Made by a program: the position numbers and the translations under genes
Shown here: positions 33,772-42,996 of the stretch, piece by piece
Layout: each line of letters starts with the position of its first letter
How positions within the stretch are numbered: the first letter of the stretch is position 1
Notes under the pieces: model-generated
Databases searched by the model: none
What the model was told of the DNA's origin: nothing
The model's input: only the letters and a program-made list of their open reading frames with translations
NCBI GenBank assembly: GCA_029167225.1
Contig: JARFNK010000008.1
Span: 62,001-126,000, forward strand
Direction of reading: 5' to 3'
Origin: Sphingobium arseniciresistens
Lineage (GTDB): Bacteria > Pseudomonadota > Alphaproteobacteria > Sphingomonadales > Sphingomonadaceae
Length of the DNA stretch: 64,000 nucleotides

Positions 33772-34932
33772 TCAGCGGATCGTCGGCAGCCAGGCGTCCA
33801 CGCGGGCGAAATGCTCGTCCCATTGCGGTGGATGGAAGCCGGCGAGGCGCTCCAGCTGCTGCTGGCGGGGGATGCTGTCGGTGGGCGCATAGGCTTCGAT
33901 CGCATTGCGCCAACCGAGGCCGTCGATCGGGCTGAAATAGTCCGGTATGTCCCCGGCAAGTTCCCGGAAGACGCCGATGTCGCTGGCGATGACGGGGAGC
34001 CGCGCAGCAAGCGCCTCCACCAGCGGCATGCCATAGCCCTCGACAAAGGAGGGGAAGAGCAGCGCGCGGGCGTGGCGGAAATAGCGCGCGACCTCGTCGT
34101 CCGGGCAGTGAGAGAGTTCCAGCACATGCCCCTTCAGCGCGTCGCAGCGCTCCAGCAGGTCGACGGCCTGTTCCGATTCCCATCCACGCTTGCCGATGAT
34201 GACGAGCATGGGCGCGCGATCGCCCAGCCGCTGCACCATGTCGCGCCAGATGTTGAGGATGAGGATATGGTTTTTGCGGCCCTCGATCGTGCCCAGCATG
34301 ACGAAATAGGGCCGTTCGAGCGGCGGGCCGGGATTGTGCGGTTCCACCATCAGGCGCGTGCCGAGATAGGCGGTGATCGCCGGCGGGGCTTCCATCCCCT
34401 CCTGCGCGGCAAAGGCCCGGAGCGCGGCCACGGTATCGTCCGAATTGGCGATTACCCCCCGGCCACGACGCAGGATGGTGCGCACCCGATCAGCATGGCG
34501 GGCATCCTCGCCCGCGCGGCAATATTCCGGATGTGTGATGGGGATAAGGTCGTGCAGCAGATAGATCGGTCGCACGTCGAGATTGGCGATGCCCGAGGTC
34601 TGTTCCAGCCCGGTATGGCCGACATTCAGATAGAGGCGCCCCATGCCCCGCTGCCCCTCGCCGAAATGGGAGAGTGCCGCGCGGATGCCGAGCAGCGACA
34701 CGCTGCGCTTGAAGCCCCCGATGCCGAACTCCAGCAGGGAAAACAGACGGTCCGAATGCGCGGGCGACAACACCCGCCGCATCCGCCCCTTTTCGACCAC
34801 GGCCTGCGCATGGGGGGCGTAGTGGCGCAGATAGGCCAGGCAGACATGATCCACCCCGGTCGGCATGCCGCCAACCCAGATGCGCCAGATGAGGCGACGG
34901 ACGTCGAGAAGAAGGGGGCGTTGGGCGAGCAT
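33772..34932 (-). CDS. Glycosyltransferase family 4 (GT-B)
   Basis: Cytoplasmic GT-B glycosyltransferase of 386 residues. The C-terminal half has FVMLGTIEGRKNHILILNIW, the donor-side landmark of family 4, and HARALLFPSFVEGYGMPLVE with the E-x7-E motif, then ALAARLPVIASDIGVFRELAGD. The N-terminal half has YLLHDLIPITHPEY, common in mannosyl- or rhamnosyltransferases of O-antigen clusters. It starts at ATG 34932. The 237 bases between it and the capsule gene upstream hold no convincing gene. The sugar and acceptor cannot be told from sequence; the nearby manC suggests a mannose-derived donor. Confidence 0.8.
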   Translation of the reverse strand: MLAQRPLLLDVRRLIWRIWVGGMPTGVDHVCLAYLRHYAPHAQAVVEKGRMRRVLSPAHSDRLFSLLEFGIGGFKRSVSLLGIRAALSHFGEGQRGMGRLYLNVGHTGLEQTSGIANLDVRPIYLLHDLIPITHPEYCRAGEDARHADRVRTILRRGRGVIANSDDTVAALRAFAAQEGMEAPPAITAYLGTRLMVEPHNPGPPLERPYFVMLGTIEGRKNHILILNIWRDMVQRLGDRAPMLVIIGKRGWESEQAVDLLERCDALKGHVLELSHCPDDEVARYFRHARALLFPSFVEGYGMPLVEALAARLPVIASDIGVFRELAGDIPDYFSPIDGLGWRNAIEAYAPTDSIPRQQQLERLAGFHPPQWDEHFARVDAWLPTIR

Positions 34933-35169
34933 GTATCAGTCGGGCTTTGCTGTGCAATTGTCTGGAATGATGGCCCAGGCGGCTGAGAACCTTGGCTGGG
35001 CGTTGATGTGACGGAGACTGAGGATCGCATCTTTACCCGTGTGGAGCCCGTTCGTCGGGAGGGAGGAAAAGGCGTGGATCGCCTCCATCCCCTGCCGCCC
35101 CTCTTTCAAGTCGGGATTTGAGGGCTCGCCTGATCCCAGGGGTGATCCGATGTCCAACGGCAATGCGAC

Positions 35170-36510
35170 TTAGTTGGACGTCGTTGCGAGAACACGCGCT
35201 TCGACGGAAGCTATGAGGGCGGCCACGGCGCTTTCGCTCGCAAAGCCGCCGCGGACGAGACATCGGGAATGAAGCACGCGATGGAAGGCGTTCCAGGCGG
35301 CCCTGTTGGGAATGGTGGGTTCCTTCCAATAGCTGTCCAGCCCGCCATGGTGGGTCATGCCGGGAACGTCGTAGATCGCTTCGCCCAGCACGGCGACCGG
35401 AACGCCGGCCGCCAGCGCGAAGGTGCCCGACGTGCTGTTGACCGTGACCATGCCGATGGACTGCCTGGCCAATTGGGAAAGGTCGCCGCCGGCAACATGC
35501 ACGAGGCGGCCTTCAAGGCCCCGCATACGTGCTTCTCGCGCCACGAATCGCGACCAGTTGAGGCTGCCGGCATCCAGCGGATGTTCCTTGACCATCAGGA
35601 TCGCATCCGCCGGAGCGTGTCGCTGAAAGCTGTCGAAGACATAGCGGGCAGCGCTTGCCATGTCGTTGAACGGACTATGTTCGCGGATCTGATAATCGGA
35701 ACTGAGCTGTAGCGGGAACAGGAAATAAGGACGATTTTCTACATGGCGCAGCGCCTTTTCGGTCCTGGCCGCCACGCGTCTGCTGCTCACCACCAGCTTC
35801 CAGCCCCACCGCAGTCCTTCGATCAGCACGGAGCCGGGGCGGTGCGAGCGGTAGTGCGGATAGCGCCAGAACTTGGTGACGACATGGTGGAAATAGAGAT
35901 AGCTGTCGCGAACGCGGCGATCGAAGCTCGCGGTGATCGGGGGAAGGTGCGGGACGGGTGGCAAGCGGCTCGCCTGATCCAGGAACCATTGAAGATCCTT
36001 GGGCAGCGTCGAATTGCCGTTCACGCCGTCCAGCTCCATCGTCACCCAGTCGGGACGGATATAGCCTTCCTCGAAGACGTGGATGTTGATGTTGCGCAGC
36101 TTCGCCATGCCATGCGCCGCGCGATGCGTCGGCCGGCAATCGCCGAAGAGCATGACATCGGTAATGCTGTTATCGCGCAGGAAATGGTCGAAATAGCGCG
36201 GCCATTTCGTCAAGCTGCCGCGATAGTCCACCGCCCCTTCGCCGGGCCAGTCATGCCGGTCGCCGCCATTGAAGTTGATGCGATGAACGGTCGCGCCGAG
36301 TTTGCGCAATCTTTTGCCGAGCAGGCAGAAGAACGGACCCGGCGGTCCTTGGAGCATCACGAAAACGCGATTGGTGAGATCGGCGGCGCGGGGCTTCTGG
36401 CCCTTCGCAAAGGCATTTTCAACGGCAGCGAGCCGCCGCAAGGGCGTCACCTGCGTCATATCCTTGCGCACGCGCTCATGCGCCTGGGGGCCAAGATCAA
36501 ATTTCTTCAA
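35170..36510 (-). CDS. kpsS: Capsule polysaccharide transferase KpsS-like
   Basis: Cytoplasmic capsule protein of the KpsS/LipB family, which adds the first beta-Kdo to the lyso-phosphatidylglycerol primer of group 2 type capsules. The core starts at RVFVMLQGPPGPFFCLLGKR (near residue 48) and includes YFDHFLRDNSITDVMLFGDC, HVFEEGYIRPDWVTMELDGV and the late SIGMVTVNSTSGTFALAAGV. The reading frame opens with a TTG at 36510, overlapping the upstream KpsC-like gene by 14 bases; an ATG at 36459 is possible but its AAGGA site is too close. The 446-residue chain therefore has an N-terminal extension before the usual core. Confidence 0.82.
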   Translation of the reverse strand: MKKFDLGPQAHERVRKDMTQVTPLRRLAAVENAFAKGQKPRAADLTNRVFVMLQGPPGPFFCLLGKRLRKLGATVHRINFNGGDRHDWPGEGAVDYRGSLTKWPRYFDHFLRDNSITDVMLFGDCRPTHRAAHGMAKLRNINIHVFEEGYIRPDWVTMELDGVNGNSTLPKDLQWFLDQASRLPPVPHLPPITASFDRRVRDSYLYFHHVVTKFWRYPHYRSHRPGSVLIEGLRWGWKLVVSSRRVAARTEKALRHVENRPYFLFPLQLSSDYQIREHSPFNDMASAARYVFDSFQRHAPADAILMVKEHPLDAGSLNWSRFVAREARMRGLEGRLVHVAGGDLSQLARQSIGMVTVNSTSGTFALAAGVPVAVLGEAIYDVPGMTHHGGLDSYWKEPTIPNRAAWNAFHRVLHSRCLVRGGFASESAVAALIASVEARVLATTSN

Positions 36511-38167
36511 CGGAACCTGCCCGCTTGCGCCATTTGTTTACCTTGCCCTGCAATCTTCGCAATGGAACGATCAGCCGGCTTTGTTTTTTAACGCCGGACA
36601 GGATTCTATGCACCAATATCTCTGGTGTGCAAGGCAACTGCGTCAAAGGATCAAGATAACGCGGGTAAACGAGAAGTACGCCCGCCACCAGTTGATCCAG
36701 ATCAAGTATCGCTTCTCGCCGCACAGGCACGTCCCCCAGATCGCGGGTCAGACCCCAGCCCGCATAGAAAGGGACGCCGTGGGTCGTCACTTCCCGTCCC
36801 CGCAAAAGCGCTTCGAAGCCAGCGAGTGAAGACAGCACATGCACCCCGTCGACCAAATCCAGCAACGCCGAAATGGGGGTTGCGCGATCAATTGCATCGG
36901 CAAGCTCGAGCGCGACGGCATCAGGGATATGCCCGACTCGGTGCCCCGCGTCGACATCCGGGTGGGGGCGATAGATGATGAACGCATCGGGCTCGATAGC
37001 GCGGGCACGGCGTAAAAGGTCGAGATTGCCCGTCACGGGCCCGCGCGCAGCAAGCACAGAACGGTCGTCCTCCACCTGTCCGGTGACGAGGATCAGATGC
37101 TTGCCTTCGCCTGGCCGCGCAAGCTGTGTCGTGCCGACGCCATATTTGGAAAGGCCGGTGGAAACGATCAGTTCGCGCAGTTGGGCCGCGCGAGCGACCA
37201 GTTCCAGCGAAAAATCCGCGCGGTTCAATATGTCTTCCAGCTGGCTGGGCCGGGCGGGGTCAAAATGCACGCCGACGGGATCGACCGTGATGGACAGCGG
37301 TGGCACGCAGTCCGCGCCCAGGCCGACCGAGCGGATAAAGCCGTCCTCCACCTCGTGCAGCGGCGGCCCGCCTGCCTGGGTGCGATGTTCGATTTCGGCA
37401 AGCAGCTCTGCCGACGTCTTGGCCTTCCATACGGCAAAGGCTGCGTCGGCCGGCATCGCCTCTAGGTCGCGGACCGTGGAAATGAACCGCACCGGATCGC
37501 CGCCGCCCCAAAGCAATGGTGCGACGGTCTCGCGCTTCCAGAAGGCCATGCCCGCCGCGCTGGCTATGCTGCGATTGGCGTCGATCAGGGCGCGCCAGTG
37601 GGCCAGGGTGCCAATGGTCGCTGCGGCGCTGGCTGGCGTGCCGGTGAACGGATCGGCATAGGAGAGGCCCGAGAGCAGTGCGTCCCCGGCGGCGGCCTCC
37701 AGAGTGCAGTCCTCGCCGACGGGGAAAGACATGGTCGTGGTGTGGGCAAGGCGTGCGATCAGCAGGCGCTCGTCGGCGGCGTTGGCCCAAAGCGCGCTCG
37801 CGGAGGCGGCCATATGCCATGGGTCGAAGGCACCCACGAGCGACGGAGCGGGCAGGGCAGGCAGGCGGCGGGCGATCGACGGGTCGCTGATCCAGAAGAC
37901 CAGCGGCACCGTGAGCGTGCGGGCGTGGGCGATCATCGCTGCGGCGCTGACGGCGTCCCACGGGCAGGCGATGATCGCGCCCGCAGGAATGTTCGGTTGA
38001 CCGGCCCAGAATGTCCCGCCGACCCGCGCCACGCGCAGTTGCGCGATGAGATCGCCGACCTGCTCGTCATTTCCGCTGTCCGCGGCGCGGTGGGCCAGCG
38101 TGATGGCCTTGGCTCCGGGAAAGGGGGGGGCGCGCAGAAAGGCCGTCGGGAGGGGCGTGCGGCTCAT
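36497..38167 (-). CDS. kpsC: Single-module KpsC-like beta-Kdo transferase
   Basis: Capsule Kdo transferase related to KpsC, which extends the beta-Kdo linker on the lipid primer. Usual KpsC is about 670 residues with two similar GT-B modules; this one is 556 residues and shows only one set of the signatures: HEVEDGFIRSVGLGAD near 280, VTGQVEDDRSV, DAFIIYRPHPDVDAGHR and SSLAGFEALLRGREV with PFYAGWGLTRD. The first 220 residues are divergent and resemble neither module clearly. ATG 38167 overlaps the upstream hydrolase stop (ATGA). The kdsDBA genes that make CMP-Kdo lie just upstream, which supports the role. Confidence 0.8.
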   Translation of the reverse strand: MSRTPLPTAFLRAPPFPGAKAITLAHRAADSGNDEQVGDLIAQLRVARVGGTFWAGQPNIPAGAIIACPWDAVSAAAMIAHARTLTVPLVFWISDPSIARRLPALPAPSLVGAFDPWHMAASASALWANAADERLLIARLAHTTTMSFPVGEDCTLEAAAGDALLSGLSYADPFTGTPASAAATIGTLAHWRALIDANRSIASAAGMAFWKRETVAPLLWGGGDPVRFISTVRDLEAMPADAAFAVWKAKTSAELLAEIEHRTQAGGPPLHEVEDGFIRSVGLGADCVPPLSITVDPVGVHFDPARPSQLEDILNRADFSLELVARAAQLRELIVSTGLSKYGVGTTQLARPGEGKHLILVTGQVEDDRSVLAARGPVTGNLDLLRRARAIEPDAFIIYRPHPDVDAGHRVGHIPDAVALELADAIDRATPISALLDLVDGVHVLSSLAGFEALLRGREVTTHGVPFYAGWGLTRDLGDVPVRREAILDLDQLVAGVLLVYPRYLDPLTQLPCTPEILVHRILSGVKKQSRLIVPLRRLQGKVNKWRKRAGSVEEI

Positions 38168-39021
38168 TGCCTGTGCGTTCCCATGACCGTCCAGTCCGCC
38201 GGCAAGGCAGGCAGCGGCACCGTACTCCCTTTCGTCATGGTTTCGATGGCTTGGGCCGTCCACGGCCCAAGCGTCTGCATCACCGGCTTGTGTGTCCAGC
38301 CGACCATGGTGATGGCTTCCGCCGGGCCGCCCGTCTGCGTGAGTAGTTCGCCGGCGCTCTTGGGGGGCACGATATCGTCCGCGCTGCCCTGCAGGATCAG
38401 CATCGGCGCCTTTATGCAGCGAACAGCGGCGCGATTGTCCCAGCTGTCGGGCAGGACGCTGCTGATGAGCGCGGGGGTCGCTTCCCTGATGTCCGCAAAG
38501 GCGCTGATGGTGATCACCCCGGCGGGATGTCCGTCGGCGCAGGCGGCCTCCAGCGCGACGGCTGCGCCCAGCGAATGGCCGACGAACCACAATCGCGCGT
38601 CGGGGCCGGCAAGTTCGCGCGCCTTGGCGACGAAGGCGGCGGCGTCGCGCAGCAGGCCTTCTTTCGAGGGGCGACCGGGATTGCCGCCGAAGCCGCGATA
38701 GGAAGCGACCAGCACGGCGTCGCCACGGCCACGCAGATATTGTGCATATTTGGCGCCCACGCCCTGATGCGCGCGCCGGCCATGGAAGAACAGGAAGACA
38801 TCGCGATCGCCCGGCGCGCCTGGCCAATAGAAGCCCTGAAGGTCGAAGCCGTCGGATGTCCTGACGTCAAGGGTCTGGGGCGGGCTGTTGGTCCAGTCGG
38901 CGATCGTCACCGCTTCGGCGCGGGGCGCATACAGGGCCTGCCGCGCGATGCCGCATCCGCCCGCCGCAAGCGTCGCCACCAAGAGCGGCAGGGCAAGCAG
39001 GGAGAGGGAGCGGCCGCGCAT
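38164..39021 (-). CDS. Alpha/beta hydrolase, predicted lipoprotein
   Basis: Serine hydrolase of the BEM46/YfhR type, 285 residues. The N-terminus has a signal sequence with a lipobox-like AAGGC, so it may be lipid-anchored on the periplasmic side. The nucleophile elbow is GHSLGAA near residue 145, the oxyanion region is FFHGRRAHQGVG, and ILQGSADDIVPPKSAG carries the acid residue, followed by a late histidine in GWTHKPVMQ. It lies between kdsA (one base upstream) and the KpsC-like gene. Its substrate is unknown; the position suggests trimming or modification of capsule or its lipid primer. Confidence 0.75.
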   Translation of the reverse strand: MRGRSLSLLALPLLVATLAAGGCGIARQALYAPRAEAVTIADWTNSPPQTLDVRTSDGFDLQGFYWPGAPGDRDVFLFFHGRRAHQGVGAKYAQYLRGRGDAVLVASYRGFGGNPGRPSKEGLLRDAAAFVAKARELAGPDARLWFVGHSLGAAVALEAACADGHPAGVITISAFADIREATPALISSVLPDSWDNRAAVRCIKAPMLILQGSADDIVPPKSAGELLTQTGGPAEAITMVGWTHKPVMQTLGPWTAQAIETMTKGSTVPLPALPADWTVMGTHRQ

Positions 39022-39022
39022 G

Positions 39023-39856
39023 TCAGCCAGCGGTGCGCGGCACGCGAGAGAGAGCGATCAGATCGGTGAGCAGCGCCTCCGCGCGGTCGAGCGGCCAGGC
39101 GTTGGGGCCATCGGACAGCGCCTTGTCCGGGTCGGGATGGGTTTCCATGAACAGGCCGGATACGCCAGCCGCCACGGCAGCACGCGCGAGCAGGGGCACG
39201 AACTGCCGGTCTCCGCCCGAACGGTCGCCAAGGCCGCCGGGGCGCTGTACTGAATGGGTGGCGTCGAACACTACCGGGCATCCTGTTTCGGCCATGATGG
39301 CAAGGCCGCGCATGTCGACCACCAGATTATTATAGCCAAAGCTGGTGCCGCGTTCGCACAGCATCACGCAATCCTGCGATTTCCCGGCCCGCTCCGCCGC
39401 CGCGCGCGCCTTGGCGACGAGCTGCGTCATGTCGGCCGGGGCCATGAACTGGGCTTTCTTGAAGTTCACCGGAATGCCGGTGGCGGCGGCGGCTTCGATC
39501 AGGTCGGTCTGGCGGGCGAGGAAGGCTGGCGTCTGGAGGACATCGACGGCATCGGCTGCCGCGCGTGCCTGTTCGGGCGTGTGGATGTCGGTCAGCACCG
39601 GCAGGCCGGTCTCCGCGCGCACCTTCTCGAGGATGCGCAGGCCTTCTTCCATGCCGGGGCCGCGAAAGGTCGTGCCGGAGGATCGGTTCGCCTTGTCGAA
39701 GCTGCTCTTGAAGATCAGGTGGAGGCCCAGCCTTTCGGCGATGCCCTTGAGCGTTTCGGCCACCGAGAGGACGAGTGCCTCCGATTCGATGACACATGGT
39801 CCGGCGATAACGAACATCGGCGCTTCTGCGCCGACCGGCTTTCCTGCAAGTTCCAT
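39023..39856 (-). CDS. kdsA: 3-deoxy-8-phosphooctulonate synthase
   Basis: Condenses arabinose-5-phosphate with phosphoenolpyruvate to make Kdo-8-phosphate. The 277 residues start [20 protein letters not shown] and include [42 protein letters not shown] and [14 protein letters not shown]; the family metal site is served by the usual Cys/His set or replaced in metal-free forms, and here the N-terminal GPCVIES cysteine is present. It lies between kdsB (8 bases upstream) and a hydrolase gene. The upstream extension of this frame overlaps kdsB and is not coding. Confidence 0.93.
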   Translation of the reverse strand: MELAGKPVGAEAPMFVIAGPCVIESEALVLSVAETLKGIAERLGLHLIFKSSFDKANRSSGTTFRGPGMEEGLRILEKVRAETGLPVLTDIHTPEQARAAADAVDVLQTPAFLARQTDLIEAAAATGIPVNFKKAQFMAPADMTQLVAKARAAAERAGKSQDCVMLCERGTSFGYNNLVVDMRGLAIMAETGCPVVFDATHSVQRPGGLGDRSGGDRQFVPLLARAAVAAGVSGLFMETHPDPDKALSDGPNAWPLDRAEALLTDLIALSRVPRTAG

Positions 39857-39864
39857 CGGTTCTG

Positions 39865-40665
39865 CTATACTATCGACCGCGCGGACAGGATAGCCTCGAT
39901 GGCCGCCACGTCGGTCGGGTTGTTGAGTTCGATCGCGTCCCACTCCGGCGGATCGGCGGTGACGACGGCGACTGGGAGGCCGTGATAGAGAAACCGCAGC
40001 TGTTCCAGCCCCTCGATTTCCTCGATCGCGCTGGCGGGCAGCGCGGCATAGCGTGCCAGCGCGTCGCGGCGATAGGCATAGAGGCCAAGGTGCAGCAGCA
40101 CGGGCGGGGCCTGCTCCAGCAGGCTGCCCGGCGGGATGTGCGGGAGCACGCGCTTGGAGAAATACAGTGCTTCGCCGCGCGTGTTGAGCACGGCGGTCGT
40201 GCCGCCGACGCGGCCCTGCGCCTGATCGTCCACCAGATGGCGATAGGCGCTGGCCGAACAGCGCACGGCGACCGTCGCGACCTGGCAATCGGGATCGGCG
40301 CGCATATGCGCGATCAGCGCTTCGACAAGATAGGCGGGGGTCAGCAGGGCATCGCCCTGAAAATTGACGATGATTTCGATGTCGTCGGGCAGGGCGGGCA
40401 GCACGGCGGCGACCCGTTCCGTGCCATTGGCGCATTCCGGGGGCGTCATCGCCACAGCTGCGCCGAAACCGGCGGCACATTGCGCGATGCGATCGTCATC
40501 GGTGGCGACGAACAGCGCATCCACGCCAGGGACGAGGCTTGCCGCCTCGAAACTCCGCTGAATGAGCGACTTCTCCACGCCACTCGCCCCGCGCAGGGTG
40601 GCGAGTGGCTTGCCGGGATAGCGGGATGACGCATAGCGTGCGGGAATGACGATGGCCGCGAGCAT
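39865..40665 (-). CDS. kdsB: 3-deoxy-manno-octulosonate cytidylyltransferase
   Basis: Activates Kdo to CMP-Kdo for LPS and capsule. The 266 residues begin [19 protein letters not shown] and include [42 protein letters not shown], where QGD-x-AL replaces the usual QGDEPL, and [20 protein letters not shown]. The start is ATG 40665 with AAGG upstream; a longer frame to 40782 runs into kdsD and is rejected. It is the middle gene of kdsD-kdsB-kdsA. Because LPS-core Kdo genes are needed anyway, this could be a second capsule-dedicated copy; that depends on the rest of the genome. Confidence 0.9.
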   Translation of the reverse strand: MLAAIVIPARYASSRYPGKPLATLRGASGVEKSLIQRSFEAASLVPGVDALFVATDDDRIAQCAAGFGAAVAMTPPECANGTERVAAVLPALPDDIEIIVNFQGDALLTPAYLVEALIAHMRADPDCQVATVAVRCSASAYRHLVDDQAQGRVGGTTAVLNTRGEALYFSKRVLPHIPPGSLLEQAPPVLLHLGLYAYRRDALARYAALPASAIEEIEGLEQLRFLYHGLPVAVVTADPPEWDAIELNNPTDVAAIEAILSARSIV

Positions 40666-40715
40666 GGGGCGCCTTGTCTGTTTGATGGGATTGTGCCGAT
40701 TTAAGCCCGAGGAGC

Positions 40716-41684
40716 CTAGAGACCGATCGCCATGCTGTGGATGTGGACAAGGCCGATGGGCTTGCGGGCATTGTCCGGGCACATCACGAAGACGACCGTG
40801 ATGGACGCCTCGGTCATCAGCGCCAGCGTATCCTCCACGCGGGTGCCGCTGCGCACGGTGATCGGGTTGCGGGTCATCACATCGGCGGCGGTCGCGATCA
40901 GCATCTGGTCGAAATGGCGGCGAAGGTCGCCATCGGTGATGATGCCCACCAGATGACCATCATCGTCGACGACGCCAGCGGCGCCCTTGCCGGTCGATGT
41001 CATTTCCAGCACGACGTCGCGCATGCCGGTATGCGGGCGTACCAGCGGCAGCGGCACATCCGGCTGGATCAGTTGGTCGACGGGCAGCAGACGCCAGCCG
41101 ATTTCGCCGCCGGGATGCAGTTCCATCAGGTCCTTGCGCGAAATGCCTTGCAATTCCATCGCGGCGATGGCGAGGGCATCGCCCAGCGCCAGCATCATCG
41201 TGGTCGATGTCGTGGGGGCGATCTTGACCGGGCACGCCTCGGCCACCTTGGGCAGGCACAGGGCAATGGTCGATTGCCGCGCGATGGGCGAATCCGCCTT
41301 CGACGCGATCGAGATGATCGGCATGCCCATCTGGCGGGCATGGGCGACGATCGCGCGCAGCTCTATGGTCGCGCCGGAATTGGAAAGGACGAGCAGCGTA
41401 TCGCGGCGCATCAGCATGCCCAGATCGCCATGGGCCGCCTCGGCGGGGTGGACGAAAAAGGCGGACGACCCGGTCGCGGCAAGAGTCGCGGCGATCTTGC
41501 GGGCAATATGGCCGGACTTGCCGATGCCGGTGACGATGACACGACCCTTCGTCGCGGCGATCGTGCGCACCGCCGCGTCGAATTTGTCGTCGATGATCTG
41601 GCTGAGAGCAGCGAGACCCTGAGCTTCCTGATCGATGACGCGTCGGCCACTCTCGCGCGGAGAGACCATGGTTGAGGACTGCAT
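40716..41684 (-). CDS. kdsD: Arabinose-5-phosphate isomerase, KpsF/KdsD type
   Basis: Converts ribulose-5-phosphate to arabinose-5-phosphate, the first step to Kdo. The 322 residues have a SIS domain (VIVTGIGKSGHIARKIAATL, AAHGDLGML, LSNSGATIEL) and two CBS domains from about residue 210 (TSTGKGAAGVVDDDGHLVGI; VMTRNPITV). The loop that usually reads HPGG-A/S-LG is HPGGEIGWRL here, a small departure near the active site. It is the first gene of the kds group and lies downstream of a 7-6-7 inverted repeat. CBS domains suggest control by nucleotides or related ligands. Confidence 0.92.
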   Translation of the reverse strand: MQSSTMVSPRESGRRVIDQEAQGLAALSQIIDDKFDAAVRTIAATKGRVIVTGIGKSGHIARKIAATLAATGSSAFFVHPAEAAHGDLGMLMRRDTLLVLSNSGATIELRAIVAHARQMGMPIISIASKADSPIARQSTIALCLPKVAEACPVKIAPTTSTTMMLALGDALAIAAMELQGISRKDLMELHPGGEIGWRLLPVDQLIQPDVPLPLVRPHTGMRDVVLEMTSTGKGAAGVVDDDGHLVGIITDGDLRRHFDQMLIATAADVMTRNPITVRSGTRVEDTLALMTEASITVVFVMCPDNARKPIGLVHIHSMAIGL

Positions 41685-41760
41685 ATGGGGCTTCCCTTGC
41701 CTGCAATATTGTATCTTGAAGTCCCGACCCGGAGCGCAGGCTTAGCCGCGTAAACCATGA

Positions 41761-41780
41761 TTGCAACCCCGTAGTTGCAA
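41761..41780. promoter_or_regulatory. Perfect inverted repeat upstream of kdsD
   Basis: TTGCAAC (41761-41767) and GTTGCAA (41774-41780) are perfect inverted copies 6 bases apart, about 80 bases upstream of the kdsD start, in a 162-base AT-richer gap. It looks like an operator for a dimeric regulator. No clear -35/-10 pair could be fixed around it. Confidence 0.35.
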
Positions 41781-41846
41781 CATGCGTGCTACAAACTGTG
41801 GCAGTGCAACAATTTTGTCACGTTATTTTTCAAGGTTTTGCGCGGA

Positions 41847-42878
41847 TTATCCACGTTCTGCGGGATGTTTGTCGCCGGTCAGCTTCCAGGGCTGGCCCAC
41901 CCATTTTTCCAGGCGATCCCGCGCCGCCCACAGCAGCCCGACACGTCTTTCCGCGATCCCCGGCAGCGAAAGCAGGTCCAGCCCGGTCCACGGCAAGAAG
42001 GGATTGCGGCGGGAATAGGCCCAGAGTTCCACGCGCGTTGCTGGCCGCACCGAGGGGCCGCGCGCATGGAAGCCGCAAGTGTCGGCGACCACCAGCGTAT
42101 TGGCCTTGACCGCCAGCCGCCGGGGTGAGGGCAGGCCCAGTCCGGCCAGTTCCTCTTCGAGCACCCGCATGGAACCGCGCGCCGACAGATGGTCCACTCC
42201 TTCGGGCGCGATCATGCTGCGTGCCTGTTCCCATGCCAGTCGCTGCGCCGTCAGCCGGTGCGATCCGGGGACATAGGTGAAGGGGCCTTCATCCTCGGCC
42301 ACGTCGGTCAGGAAAAGCCAGGCCTTCATGGTCGGGTGGAATGTGTCGGCGTGCAAGGCTTCCTGCGGGTCGGGCGGGGCGTCCACGACATGCGACAGGA
42401 TCGACTGCACATAATAGAGCGGCTCGCTCGCATGGCTGGCGACATAGCGGACCAGCGCGCGCAAGCGCGGCGTCGCCAGCGCCTGAGCCAGGCCGGGGAC
42501 GGCGTGTCGCATCGCCGGGTCGATCGCTATGCGGCGAGTGATCGTGTCCCCCTGCAGCATCTCGCGCGCGGGAAATTTCTGCCCCATGATCGACGAGCGG
42601 ATCGCCTCGAATGCGTCCGCAGGCAGGAAATCCGGGATGGCGACATAGCCCTGGGCATCGAACTGGGCGCGGTCGGCCGGGTCGACATGCCGGGCGAGGC
42701 GGCGCCGGCGGCTGGCGGCCATCGCATGCGCGGCGCGGATGCGTGCGGCGTGTAAACCCATCCGGTTCAGCCTTTTCGAGCCGATGATCGGATTATCCTT
42801 GAAGGATTTTGCGCCTGTCGCCAGTTGCGCGAGCCAGAGCGGCGACTTGAGAACCGATTTCAGCATGAGGAAGGCCAT
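41847..42878 (-). CDS. Phytanoyl-CoA dioxygenase family protein
   Basis: Fe(II)/2-oxoglutarate dioxygenase of the PhyH family. From ATG 42878 it has 343 residues; a TTG at 42980 would add 34. The iron ligands appear as HADTF (His-x-Asp) near residue 190 and FHARGPS near 275, with an Arg in the SVRPATRVELW strand for 2-oxoglutarate. DEGPFTYVPGSHRLTAQRL is the typical loop. No strong ribosome site marks either start. It is divergent from the sugar-phosphate transferase gene and could hydroxylate a lipid or sugar-linked substrate; the substrate is unknown. Confidence 0.75.
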   Translation of the reverse strand: MAFLMLKSVLKSPLWLAQLATGAKSFKDNPIIGSKRLNRMGLHAARIRAAHAMAASRRRRLARHVDPADRAQFDAQGYVAIPDFLPADAFEAIRSSIMGQKFPAREMLQGDTITRRIAIDPAMRHAVPGLAQALATPRLRALVRYVASHASEPLYYVQSILSHVVDAPPDPQEALHADTFHPTMKAWLFLTDVAEDEGPFTYVPGSHRLTAQRLAWEQARSMIAPEGVDHLSARGSMRVLEEELAGLGLPSPRRLAVKANTLVVADTCGFHARGPSVRPATRVELWAYSRRNPFLPWTGLDLLSLPGIAERRVGLLWAARDRLEKWVGQPWKLTGDKHPAERG

Positions 42879-42996
42879 GCGCGGTTGTCGGTCGGGGTAT
42901 TCATGCTGCGCTTGTGCCGCCGGGGGGGCTTCAAGTAAAGCAGCTTCCTTCCCCGCGCCGGCGCGGGCGCCAAAGATCAAGAACGGACGAGTACGG

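Noticed and set aside
34936-35163. 75-codon minus-strand frame between the glycosyltransferase and KpsS genes
   Set aside because: No recognisable domain, no good ribosome site and low-complexity composition; treated as a gap.
38168-38827. A 220-residue N-terminal extension of the KpsC-like protein
   Set aside because: It is an arginine- and glycine-rich read-through of the hydrolase gene in another frame; the ATGA overlap at 38164-38167 gives a clear start.
39857-40480. Longer start for KdsA
   Set aside because: The extra part overlaps kdsB and has no KdsA similarity; the family N-terminus [11 protein letters not shown] begins right after ATG 39856.
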